Assembly (NCBI GenBank): GCA_945971755.1
Contig: CAMFPJ010000031.1
Location: 1-12,572, forward strand
Direction of reading: 5' to 3'
Source of the DNA: an uncultured Clostridia bacterium
GTDB lineage: Bacteria > Bacillota > Clostridia > Oscillospirales > Acutalibacteraceae
DNA length: 12,572 nt
In this document: in pieces, positions 6,904-12,461 of the stretch
Position numbering within the stretch: position 1 is the first letter of the stretch
Layout: each line of letters opens with the position of its first letter
Position numbers and translations under genes: made by a program
Notes under the pieces: generated by a model
Database searches by the model: none
What the model was told of the DNA's origin: nothing
Seen by the model: only the letters and a program-made list of their open reading frames with translations

Positions 6904-7472
6904 TGAAAAAGTTTAGTTTGAAAGATATTTTAATTCCCAGCTTGGCGCTTTTCTTAATCTGCACGGTTGCAACGGCTCTTTTAGCGCTGACTAACGGCGT
7001 GACGAAAGAAAAAATCAATCAGGTTGCGTTAAAAACTGCGGCGGAGGCACGCCAAAAGGTTTGTGCGGATGCCAAAACCTTTGAAGAAAAGAAAGACAGC
7101 AACGGAAACACGTATTTTGAAGCAAAAGACGAAAACGGCAACACAGTTGGCTTTGCAATTACCACTGAGGACAAAAGCTACGGCGGCGCCATAGAGGTTA
7201 TGACAGGATTTTCGGCAGACGGGAAAATCACAGGGGTTGAAATTCTTACGATTGATGACACGCCCGGCCTTGGCATGAACGCAAAGAAAGAAGAGTTCAG
7301 AAAAAACTATATAGGCAAAAACGGTGCGTTGTCAGTTTCTAAAAATGCTTCGGCGGATAATGAGATTCAGGCTATTACCGGCGCTACGATTACTTCAAAT
7401 GCAGTAACACGTTGTGTAAACAGCGCCACAGATATTTATAATAATGTAACGGGAGGTGAGCAGAATGGCTGA
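6903..7472 (+). CDS. rnfG: RnfG, extracytosolic covalent-FMN subunit
   Basis: 189 aa. One N-terminal membrane helix (about 8-30) anchors an FMN-binding domain outside the membrane. Hallmarks: KSYGGAIEVMTGF (91-103), the DGKITGVEIL region (106-115), DDTPGLGMNAK (118-128), and the flavinylation site AITGATITSNAV, with Thr162 predicted to carry FMN attached by ApbE. RnfG passes electrons between the RnfB/A/E side and RnfD/C in current models of the complex. Length is normal for the family. Its start overlaps the rnfD stop (TGATG), and its last codons overlap rnfE by 8 bases, with the rnfE ribosome site lying inside this gene. Confidence 0.95.
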   Translation: MKKFSLKDILIPSLALFLICTVATALLALTNGVTKEKINQVALKTAAEARQKVCADAKTFEEKKDSNGNTYFEAKDENGNTVGFAITTEDKSYGGAIEVMTGFSADGKITGVEILTIDDTPGLGMNAKKEEFRKNYIGKNGALSVSKNASADNEIQAITGATITSNAVTRCVNSATDIYNNVTGGEQNG

Positions 7473-8220
7473 GAAAAAAAGTTTAGGTAAAGAATTCACC
7501 AAAGGACTTATTGCGGAAAACCCGGTTTTCAGGCTTGTTCTCGGTACTTGCCCCACGCTTGCGGTTTCAACGTCTGTGTCAAGCGCTATCGGTATGGGCA
7601 TAGCCGCTACTATAGTTCTTCTTTGTTCAAATGTTGTTATTTCTGCTCTTCGTAAGGTTATTCCGCAGAAAGTCAGAATTCCCGCTTACATTGTTGTTAT
7701 TGCATCATTTGTTACAATAATTCAGTTACTCGTCAAGGCTTTTGTGCCCGCTCTTGACACGGCGCTGGGCGTTTATTTGCCGCTTATTGTTGTTAACTGC
7801 ATTATTTTAGGCAGAGCGGAAGCATTTGCATCAAAAAATGCGGTCCTTGCATCTGCTCTTGACGGACTTGGAATGGGCATAGGCTTTACGTCATCTCTTT
7901 TCCTTATGGCTACCGTTCGTGAAATTTTAGGCTCAGGCACATTCCTTTCAGGTATTAAAGATTTACTTGCAGTGTTCAGCAGCGACATTACATTTAACGG
8001 ATTTAAGATTCCGTTCCTTAATGAAAATCCTCTTACGTTTTTTGTTTTGGCACCGGGAGGATTCTTTGTGTTCGGAATTATGATTGCACTTTCCAATAAA
8101 CTTGCAGACAGAAAAGGCAAACCGAAAGCGGAACTTCACGGTTGCGCTTCCTGCCCTATGGCAGCGTCCTGTGCGCTTATTGCCGAAGATAAAAATTGTG
8201 AGGAGGTTAAGGCTCAATGA
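7465..8220 (+). CDS. rnfE: RnfE, membrane subunit of the Rnf complex
   Basis: 251 aa with six membrane segments; NqrD/RnfE family. Conserved Cys29 (LVLGTCPTLAV) and Cys112 (LIVVNCIILGRAEAFAS) are the likely ligands, with their RnfA counterparts, of the intramembrane iron-sulfur cluster. ATG 7465 is chosen because GGGAGGTGA lies about 7 nt upstream; a GTG three codons earlier (7456) falls inside that ribosome site. The C-terminal tail after the last helix is cysteine-rich (HGCASCPMAASC, then a further Cys245), giving Cys227, 230, 236 and 245 on the presumed cytosolic side; the core fold does not need this extension. The stop overlaps the rnfA start as ATGA. Confidence 0.95.
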   Translation: MAEKKSLGKEFTKGLIAENPVFRLVLGTCPTLAVSTSVSSAIGMGIAATIVLLCSNVVISALRKVIPQKVRIPAYIVVIASFVTIIQLLVKAFVPALDTALGVYLPLIVVNCIILGRAEAFASKNAVLASALDGLGMGIGFTSSLFLMATVREILGSGTFLSGIKDLLAVFSSDITFNGFKIPFLNENPLTFFVLAPGGFFVFGIMIALSNKLADRKGKPKAELHGCASCPMAASCALIAEDKNCEEVKAQ

Positions 8221-8804
8221 AAATAGCATTATCATTACTTCTCACAGCAATTCTTACAAATAACTTTATTCTTTGTAAGTTCCTTGGAATTTGCCCGTTC
8301 CTCGGCGTTTCCAAAAAGCTTAACACGGCAGCGGGAATGAGCGCGGCGGTTATCTTTGTTATGGTGCTTGCAACTGCCGTTACATATCCAATCAACCTTT
8401 TACTTGTTAAAAATGATATGGAATACTTACAGACAATAGTGTTTATTCTTGTTATTGCGGCTCTTGTTCAGCTTGTTGAAATCATACTGAAAAAATATAT
8501 GGTTTCGCTTTATAATGCTTTGGGCGTTTATCTTCCGCTTATCACTACCAACTGTGCAGTTTTGGGCGTTGTTCTTCTTAACATTGATAACGGATATAAC
8601 TTCTGGCAGTCAATGGTTTATTCCCTTGGCGGCGGTTTAGGCTTTATGGTCGCAATGATTATGTTCGCAGGTGTCCGTGAAAGACTTGAGGGATGCGATA
8701 TTCCGAAAGCTTTGCAGGGATTGCCCATTACCCTTATTGCAGCATCTCTTGTTTCAATGTCTTTCTTAGGCTTTGCAGGACTTGTTGACAATATGTTCGC
8801 TTAA
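8217..8804 (+). CDS. rnfA: RnfA, membrane subunit of the Rnf complex
   Basis: 195 aa with six membrane segments; NqrE/RnfA family, a paralogue of RnfE with inverted topology. Characteristic stretches are LTNNFILCKFLGICPFLGVS (residues 13-32, Cys20 and Cys26), NALGVYLPLITTNCAVLG (100-117, Cys113) and SLGGGLGF (136-143). Cys26 and Cys113, with the RnfE cysteines, should bind the membrane-embedded iron-sulfur cluster that carries electrons across the bilayer. The length is typical. It is translationally coupled to rnfE and followed after 15 nt by rnfB. Confidence 0.96.
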   Translation: MKIALSLLLTAILTNNFILCKFLGICPFLGVSKKLNTAAGMSAAVIFVMVLATAVTYPINLLLVKNDMEYLQTIVFILVIAALVQLVEIILKKYMVSLYNALGVYLPLITTNCAVLGVVLLNIDNGYNFWQSMVYSLGGGLGFMVAMIMFAGVRERLEGCDIPKALQGLPITLIAASLVSMSFLGFAGLVDNMFA

Positions 8805-8819
8805 AAGGAGGCTGTTAAT

Positions 8820-9623
8820 ATGACACAAATTCTTATTGCAGTCGCTATTGTAGCGGTTACAGGCTTGGTTGCAGGCTTAGGACTTGCGATTGCTTCAATC
8901 GTTATGGCAGTTCCGAAAGATGAAAAGGCAGAGGCAATTCGAGAGTGTTTACCGGGTGCTAACTGCGGTGCCTGCGGTTTCTCGGGATGCGACGGTTACG
9001 CCGCCGCTTTGTCAAAGGGCGAAACAGATAACACGGCTCTTTGCGCTCCCGGCGGAAACGATGCCGCAAAAGCAATAGCTGATGTTTTAGGCGTTGCGGC
9101 AGGTGAGGTTGCACCGTCAGCGGCGGTAGTTCTCTGCAAAGGGCACAAGGGAAATGCGTCTGAAAAATACATCTATCAGGGTGTTGACAGCTGTAAAATG
9201 GCAACACAGCTTTACGGCGGGCCGAAAGACTGCACATACGGTTGTGTGGGTCTTGGCGACTGTGTAGCCGCTTGCCCCTATGACGCAATTCATATTTGCG
9301 ACGGAGTTGCAAGAGTTAACCCGCTTCTTTGCCGTGCTTGCACAATGTGCGTTAAAACTTGCCCAAAAGGGCTTATTGAGATGATGCCGCTTCACAAAAC
9401 AGTTGCGGCGGTTACCTGCAAAAACCATGACAAAGGCGCACAGACAAGAAAAGACTGCAAGGTGGGCTGTATTGGCTGTATGAAATGCGTTAAGACTTGT
9501 GAGCATGATGCGGTTAAGGTTGAAAACTTCACTGCACACGTTGACTATGAAAAATGCATAGGCTGCGGCAAATGCCACGAGACTTGCCCCACAGGCTCCA
9601 TTGACCTTATGAGAATGATTTAA
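8820..9623 (+). CDS. rnfB: RnfB, ferredoxin-accepting iron-sulfur subunit with extra cluster domain
   Basis: 267 aa, entry point for electrons from reduced ferredoxin. An N-terminal membrane helix (about 5-30) is followed by the four-cysteine domain GANCGACGFSGCDGYA with Cys49, 52, 57 and 75 for one [4Fe-4S] cluster. Two bacterial ferredoxin-type domains follow: Cys138/142/148/152 with Cys171/174/177/181, and Cys213/217/220/223/227 with Cys246/249/252/256. That predicts five [4Fe-4S] clusters; proteobacterial RnfB has only one ferredoxin domain, while clostridial homologues are longer. There are 26 cysteines in all, including unassigned Cys43, 106, 125, 160 and 200. AAGGAG at 8805-8810 supports the ATG. 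It is the last gene of the operon; a 14-bp tandem duplication covers the stop codon and the operon terminator follows. Confidence 0.97.
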   Translation: MTQILIAVAIVAVTGLVAGLGLAIASIVMAVPKDEKAEAIRECLPGANCGACGFSGCDGYAAALSKGETDNTALCAPGGNDAAKAIADVLGVAAGEVAPSAAVVLCKGHKGNASEKYIYQGVDSCKMATQLYGGPKDCTYGCVGLGDCVAACPYDAIHICDGVARVNPLLCRACTMCVKTCPKGLIEMMPLHKTVAAVTCKNHDKGAQTRKDCKVGCIGCMKCVKTCEHDAVKVENFTAHVDYEKCIGCGKCHETCPTGSIDLMRMI

Positions 9624-9638
9624 CGAGAATGATTTAAC
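9611..9638. repeat. 14-bp perfect tandem duplication over the rnfB stop codon
   Basis: GAGAATGATTTAAC occurs twice back to back. The first copy encodes the last residues of RnfB plus its TAA; the second is untranslated, so the protein is unaffected. It looks like a replication-slippage duplication. Confidence 0.9.
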
Positions 9639-9656
9639 AATCAAAAGACAAAGCAA

Positions 9657-9685
9657 AACACCGACACGAAAGTGCCGGTGTTTTT
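9657..9685 (+). terminator. Terminator of the apbE-rnf operon
   Basis: Stem AACACCG-A-CAC, GAAA tetraloop, GTG-C-CGGTGTT: eleven positions with one A/C mismatch, running into a short T tract (9681-9685). It starts about 33 nt after the rnfB stop. On the minus strand the A-rich flank gives only a weak U tract. Confidence 0.85.
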
Positions 9686-9754
9686 AATATAATTTAATAG
9701 AAAGGAAAAATTATTAACAAGTAAAGCCGACTCATAAAGAGCCGATATATAAAA

Positions 9755-9857
9755 ATTCTTGTGCGGTAAAGGAAAAAATAGGGATGATGGTGTTATATTT
9801 TATGAAAAAGGAAAGGGAAAAATGTTGGGGATTAAAAAAACCTTTCCGCACAAGAAT
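9755..9857. repeat. 103-bp element bounded by a 17/18-bp inverted repeat
   Basis: Left arm 9755-9772 (ATTCTTGTGCGG-T-AAAGG) and right arm 9841-9857 (CCTTTCCGCACAAGAAT) are perfect complements except for one extra T. The 68 bp between them is A-rich on the plus strand. On the minus strand it lies just after the 40-codon gene and ends in a T-rich run, so it can act as a long terminator-like hairpin. A second pairing, GGAAAGG (9841-9847) with CCTTTCC (9810-9816) followed by five T, competes for the same bases. A degenerate mobile element or inversion site is a weaker alternative. Around it (9686-9754) I see nothing else functional. Confidence 0.65.
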
Positions 9858-9882
9858 ACTGTCAACAAAAGCCTACGGGCAG

Positions 9883-10005
9883 TCAGCGAACTAAGCTTAA
9901 GAGTTCAACTGCCTTAAGGATTGCTTCTACGGAGAACTTTTCTTTACCGAGTTCTTCGATAAGCTGCATCTCACGTTTGTACATCTCACGTTTGTACTCG
10001 TACAT
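9883..10005 (-). CDS. Small hydrophilic protein of unknown function (40 aa)
   Basis: I do not recognise this gene. It has a complete expression layout: near-consensus promoter (10039-10067), AAGGAGG (10014-10020), 8-nt spacing, ATG at 10005, 40 codons, TGA at 9883. The product is charged and looks helical: a basic N-terminal part with the repeated unit YKREM twice, then MQLIEELGKEKFSVEAILKA, ending LLSLVR. There is no membrane segment or signal peptide. A 15-bp perfect tandem duplication (9967-9996) encodes the repeat in frame. It stands alone, flanked downstream by the 103-bp inverted-repeat element and upstream by a 25-bp palindrome. It could be a small regulatory or partner protein, or a remnant of a larger gene; the intact promoter and ribosome site argue for real expression. 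Confidence 0.6.
   Translation of the reverse strand: MYEYKREMYKREMQLIEELGKEKFSVEAILKAVELLSLVR
9967..9996. repeat. 15-bp perfect tandem duplication inside the 40-aa gene
   Basis: CATCTCACGTTTGTA (plus strand) is present twice without interruption. Being a multiple of three, it keeps the frame and duplicates five residues (YKREM). Confidence 0.9.
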
Positions 10006-10038
10006 TCGGAACGCCTCCTTTTCTTCTGTTGTGACTAT

Positions 10039-10067
10039 ATATTACCACACAAAAAAATGTTTGTCAA
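10039..10067 (-). promoter_or_regulatory. Promoter of the 40-aa gene
   Basis: Minus-strand TTGACA (10062-10067), exactly 17-bp spacer, TAATAT (10039-10044). Predicted start is near 10032, leaving a leader of about 27 nt with AAGGAGG. This is among the best promoters in the window. Confidence 0.75.
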
Positions 10068-10070
10068 GCG

Positions 10071-10095
10071 TTTTTAACAAATATTTTGTTAAAAA
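10071..10095. promoter_or_regulatory. 25-bp AT-rich perfect palindrome upstream of the 40-aa gene promoter
   Basis: Arms TTTTTAACAAA and TTTGTTAAAAA (11 bp each) around a 3-bp centre. It ends 3 bp from the -35 of the 40-aa gene, a typical place for an activator or repressor site. It is inside-out relative to the Rex consensus (TTGTTAA-N4-TTAACAA). The rest of 10096-10201 shows no gene or clear terminator. Confidence 0.45.
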
Positions 10096-10201
10096 GTTGT
10101 GAATATTGCATAAACGATTTTTGAACAAAATGTGACAAAATATCAATAAACTGTTAATACTGCACTAATGATTTGCCGTTTAGATGTGAAAAATGCCTTA
10201 A

Positions 10202-10435
10202 TTACCTGCTTCTGTGGTAAACTTTGCCCTCTGCTTTGTTTTCATAGTAGTTTATAAGGTGCATACCGGTGCTTCTTGACTCCTGCTCCATATCGTTTAA
10301 GATTTGCACGGTTCGGTTTGCTTCATAAAGCCTTATTCCGTCAAGTCCTTTGAGCTCGCGGGAAACGACTTTCACACGGTGTTTAAGCTCGTCCGCCATA
10401 ATAAGATACTCTTTTCCAAGTTCCTGTAAAGTCAT
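10202..10435 (-). CDS. SOS-regulated small helical protein of unknown function (77 aa)
   Basis: I do not recognise a named family. The product is a soluble, charged, probably all-helical protein: MTLQELGKEYLIMADELKHR, a middle section with heptad-like Leu/Ile spacing (VVSRELKGLDGIRLYEANRTV), and a C-terminal part ending TGMHLINYYENKAEGKVYHR. It has no membrane segment, signal peptide or catalytic motif. ATG 10435 is preferred because GGAGG lies 5 nt upstream; longer in-frame starts would extend through the promoter and operator. A perfect LexA box covers the transcription start, so induction by DNA damage is expected; a role in the SOS response (checkpoint, repair accessory or toxin-like) is inference. 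No repair gene adjoins it, and it is the only gene in its transcript. Many clostridia have small orphan proteins of this style, which makes homologues likely. Confidence 0.72.
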   Translation of the reverse strand: MTLQELGKEYLIMADELKHRVKVVSRELKGLDGIRLYEANRTVQILNDMEQESRSTGMHLINYYENKAEGKVYHRSR

Positions 10436-10447
10436 AGCTTCCTCCAA

Positions 10448-10471
10448 TCTATCGAACAAATGTTCGATAGA
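10448..10471. promoter_or_regulatory. Perfect LexA/DinR (SOS) operator
   Basis: Core CGAAC-AAAT-GTTCG (10453-10466) matches the Gram-positive LexA consensus CGAACN4GTTCG exactly and extends to 10-bp perfect arms, TCTATCGAAC and GTTCGATAGA. It lies just downstream of the -10 and over the predicted +1 of the 77-aa gene, where bound LexA would block initiation. Confidence 0.85.
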
Positions 10472-10474
10472 ACT

Positions 10475-10503
10475 ATAATAAATGAAAGAAAGAAATAATG
10501 CAA
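10475..10503 (-). promoter_or_regulatory. Promoter of the SOS-regulated 77-aa gene
   Basis: Minus-strand TTGCAT (10498-10503), 17-bp spacer, TATTAT (10475-10480), with TATAGT (10472-10477) as an overlapping -10 alternative. The predicted start near 10468 falls inside the LexA palindrome. Confidence 0.6.
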
Positions 10504-10520
10504 CATAGCAAGGAATTTGA

Positions 10521-10540
10521 TTGTACAAAATTTCGTACAA
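10521..10540. promoter_or_regulatory. 20-bp near-perfect palindrome upstream of the SOS promoter
   Basis: TTGTAC-A-AAATTT-C-GTACAA: only one base pair breaks symmetry. It is centred about 30 bp upstream of the -35 of the 77-aa gene and 3' of the sugar-transporter terminator on the minus strand. A second operator is possible; no regulator is assigned. Confidence 0.35.
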
Positions 10541-10562
10541 ATAAGAAAAGGCTTTTCTTGAC

Positions 10563-10595
10563 AAAAAAATACGGCAAAGTTCCCTTTGCCGTATT
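10563..10595 (-). terminator. Terminator of the MFS transporter gene
   Basis: Perfect 12-bp stem AATACGGCAAAG / CTTTGCCGTATT with a 4-nt loop. On the minus strand it runs straight into seven T (10563-10569). It begins about 22 nt after the transporter stop codon. Confidence 0.92.
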
Positions 10596-10617
10596 ACTTA
10601 TAATGTTTGATTTTGTT

Positions 10618-12150
10618 TTAATCTGCGTTTTCTTCTTCAATCTTGTCGATAATTTCCTGAGGAATAGCCTCACCGTGCTTAACAAAAAGAATGCAAAGAA
10701 TGGAAAGTACAAATGCAACAGGACAGTAGTAGAAGAGTGAAAGGTATGTACCTGTAAACATACGGACAATACCGTAAATAATGGGTGTTGCAATCTGAGC
10801 TGAGAATGTTGCTGTGTAGTAATAGCCCGTGAATGTACCCACCTTGTCAATACCGCCGATTTCAAGAACAAGGGGAAGAGTATTAACGGTAATGAACATA
10901 TTAGCCGCACCGCCAACAATAAGTGCTGCCCAAACGAAAACGCCTGTAAGTGCGTCAAGACCGGCATTGTAAGCAACAAGGTATGCGCCAAATGCAATAA
11001 CAAATATTATAAGGCCGCCGAGAATTGTTTTCTTTCTGCCTATTTTTTTACCAAGCCAGCCTGCCGGAATTGCGGCAAGAGCAGATGTGGCGGCAAAAGC
11101 GGTTGTCATAATAGTTGCCTGAGAGGTTGTCTTGCCTAAAATTTCGCCTGCAAAAAGTGCAAAGAATGTTGAAATGGCATTTGTTCCGCAGAAGAGGAAG
11201 AAAAGACCTAAAAGCATAAAGATAAGGCTTCTTCTTTCACCTGATGTAAGCTTTTCTGCTTTTCTTGCAGCTTTCTCAGCCTTTGCGGCTTCTTTTTCTG
11301 CTTTGCGTTTTGCTTCTTCATCAGCAGCCTGATTCATTTCAGCCTTAACCTTCAAGCGACTGTCCGGCTCTTTTACGAAGAAAAGAACAACCAGCATACC
11401 GATAATCATAACAACTGCGCCCAAAAGGAATACATACGGGAAAATTACAAGTTCTCCCTCACCCTCGGTGAGAGTGTCTTTGGAAACACCTTTAACCGCA
11501 CAGTAAATTATTGAAACGATTGTGCCGGCAAAAAGACCGAGCGCACCGCCAACGCCGCCCATAAGGTTGATAACCGCGTTGCCCTCCGAACGAAGCTCGT
11601 TCGGTGTTAAATCAGGCATAAGCGCAACAACGGGGGCGCGCCATAAAGACATTACAAAAACAAAAAGGATAATGAACAGCATTGTTAACGGAAGTGAGCC
11701 GATTTTTATTGCAATCAACGGAATAACTGCAAAAAGCACTGCGGAAACGGGTGCACCGTAAATAACATAAGGACGGCGCTTGCCGAAACGTGAGTGAGTA
11801 TTGTCGGAAAGCTTGCCGAAAGTCGGCTGGAAAATTACTCCGAAAATGTTATCAAACGTCATAATAATACCGATAAACAGCGGAACAAGGGTAATACCTG
11901 TTGCGGCGTTGCCGACGTTTTCACCGTTTGCTTCAGCAAATTTTGCAAGTGCAGGGAATGCTTCGTTGAGCTTTGCACTCCAAGCGGTAATCGTATCACT
12001 GCGATTAAGCAAATAGTTCAAAATCTTGGTGATATACGGGTCGTAAATTGCCCATGCGATTGAAGAAGCAAGAAATCCAAAGCCCGTAAGAATGGTATGA
12101 GGGTAATGGAGCTTGCCGTTTTCCTTCGCACAGAAGTATTTATTTTTCAT
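10618..12150 (-). CDS. MFS transporter, GPH/SLC45-like sugar:cation symporter
   Basis: 510 aa with about twelve membrane segments in two halves. The loop after helix 2 reads GKLSDNTHSRFGKRRPYVIYGAP (112-134), the signature form found in sucrose/maltose-type SLC45 and related GPH symporters. WRAPVVALMPDLTPNELRSEGNAVINLMGGVG (170-201) is equally typical. The second half repeats the loop as GWLGKKIGRKKTI (364-376). It probably imports a glycoside or other small solute with a cation at the cytoplasmic membrane; the substrate cannot be read from the sequence and no glycosidase gene lies nearby. The central cytosolic loop (262-308) is unusually long and is mostly Ala, Lys and Glu, with helical or coiled-coil character. 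ATG 12150 has GGAGG 8 nt upstream. It stands alone between a -10-type promoter and a strong terminator. Confidence 0.88.
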   Translation of the reverse strand: MKNKYFCAKENGKLHYPHTILTGFGFLASSIAWAIYDPYITKILNYLLNRSDTITAWSAKLNEAFPALAKFAEANGENVGNAATGITLVPLFIGIIMTFDNIFGVIFQPTFGKLSDNTHSRFGKRRPYVIYGAPVSAVLFAVIPLIAIKIGSLPLTMLFIILFVFVMSLWRAPVVALMPDLTPNELRSEGNAVINLMGGVGGALGLFAGTIVSIIYCAVKGVSKDTLTEGEGELVIFPYVFLLGAVVMIIGMLVVLFFVKEPDSRLKVKAEMNQAADEEAKRKAEKEAAKAEKAARKAEKLTSGERRSLIFMLLGLFFLFCGTNAISTFFALFAGEILGKTTSQATIMTTAFAATSALAAIPAGWLGKKIGRKKTILGGLIIFVIAFGAYLVAYNAGLDALTGVFVWAALIVGGAANMFITVNTLPLVLEIGGIDKVGTFTGYYYTATFSAQIATPIIYGIVRMFTGTYLSLFYYCPVAFVLSILCILFVKHGEAIPQEIIDKIEEENAD

Positions 12151-12182
12151 AAAAATATCCTCCTATTTTTTTATGCATATCA

Positions 12183-12188
12183 ATTATA
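12183..12188 (-). promoter_or_regulatory. Probable -10 element of the MFS transporter gene
   Basis: Perfect TATAAT on the minus strand, 33 bp before the start codon, leaving a leader of about 26 nt. No good -35 hexamer is found at 16-18 bp, so an activator may be needed or the call may be incomplete. Confidence 0.45.
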
Positions 12189-12233
12189 CAACATATCGAC
12201 AAAAATAAAAAGGGGGTATTTGAAAAAAGGTGT

Positions 12234-12271
12234 AAAAAAACAAAAGTCCGGAAATTCGGACTTTTGTTTTT
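12234..12271 (-). terminator. Terminator after the small membrane-protein genes (usable on both strands)
   Basis: Perfect 10-bp stem CAAAAGTCCG / CGGACTTTTG (12241-12266) with a 6-nt loop. The minus strand continues into seven T (12234-12240) and the plus strand into GTTTTTG. On the minus strand it closes the transcript of the 49-codon gene ahead of the transporter promoter; no plus-strand gene needs it. Confidence 0.85.
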
Positions 12272-12309
12272 GTGCCGATAACTCAAAGTAATATTGTTGA
12301 TTGTGATTG

Positions 12310-12459
12310 TTAAACCGTGCCCATTTCAGCACTCACGTATCCGTTGATGAGTTTAATTACCTCCGTAATTACCTCCGTGCCGCAAATAACTGCTGATACA
12401 AATGCGGTGAACAGGCAAATCACAAGCAAGGTTATTAAGAAAATCAATAATTTTTTCAT
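12310..12459 (-). CDS. Small single-pass membrane or secreted peptide, unknown (49 aa)
   Basis: Not recognised. ATG at 12459 with GAGGTG 5 nt upstream, 49 codons, TAA at 12310. The product begins MKKLLIFLITLLVICLFTAF, a basic start followed by one long hydrophobic segment (about 4-26). Then comes a short tail, CGTEVITEVIKLINGYVSAE and a few more residues, containing a TEVI duplication from a 12-bp tandem repeat. It may be an anchored peptide or a signal peptide with a small mature part (VSA-V would be a possible signal-peptidase site around residues 21-24). The start lies two bases after the stop of the upstream membrane protein, so the two are co-translated and probably act together. A holin-like or membrane-stress role is possible but not shown. 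Confidence 0.6.
   Translation of the reverse strand: MKKLLIFLITLLVICLFTAFVSAVICGTEVITEVIKLINGYVSAEMGTV
12355..12378. repeat. 12-bp perfect tandem duplication in the 49-aa gene
   Basis: AATTACCTCCGT (plus strand) appears twice in a row, in frame, duplicating four residues of the peptide tail. On the coding strand each copy contains GGAGGT, so the repeat also creates internal ribosome-site-like sequences with no start codon at suitable spacing. Confidence 0.9.
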
Positions 12460-12461
12460 GT

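Noticed and set aside
9803..9895. 30-codon plus-strand frame beginning MKKEREKCWG within the inverted-repeat element
   Set aside because: No ribosome site at usable distance and no promoter; it is probably a by-product of A-rich sequence.
10071..10095. Rex (NADH-sensing) operator
   Set aside because: The half-sites are in the wrong order relative to the TTGTTAA-N4-TTAACAA consensus.
10202..10564. 120-codon form of the 77-aa gene starting at 10564
   Set aside because: The extra 43 codons would run through the promoter, the LexA operator and the GGAGG site; that start also lies at the transporter terminator and has no ribosome site.
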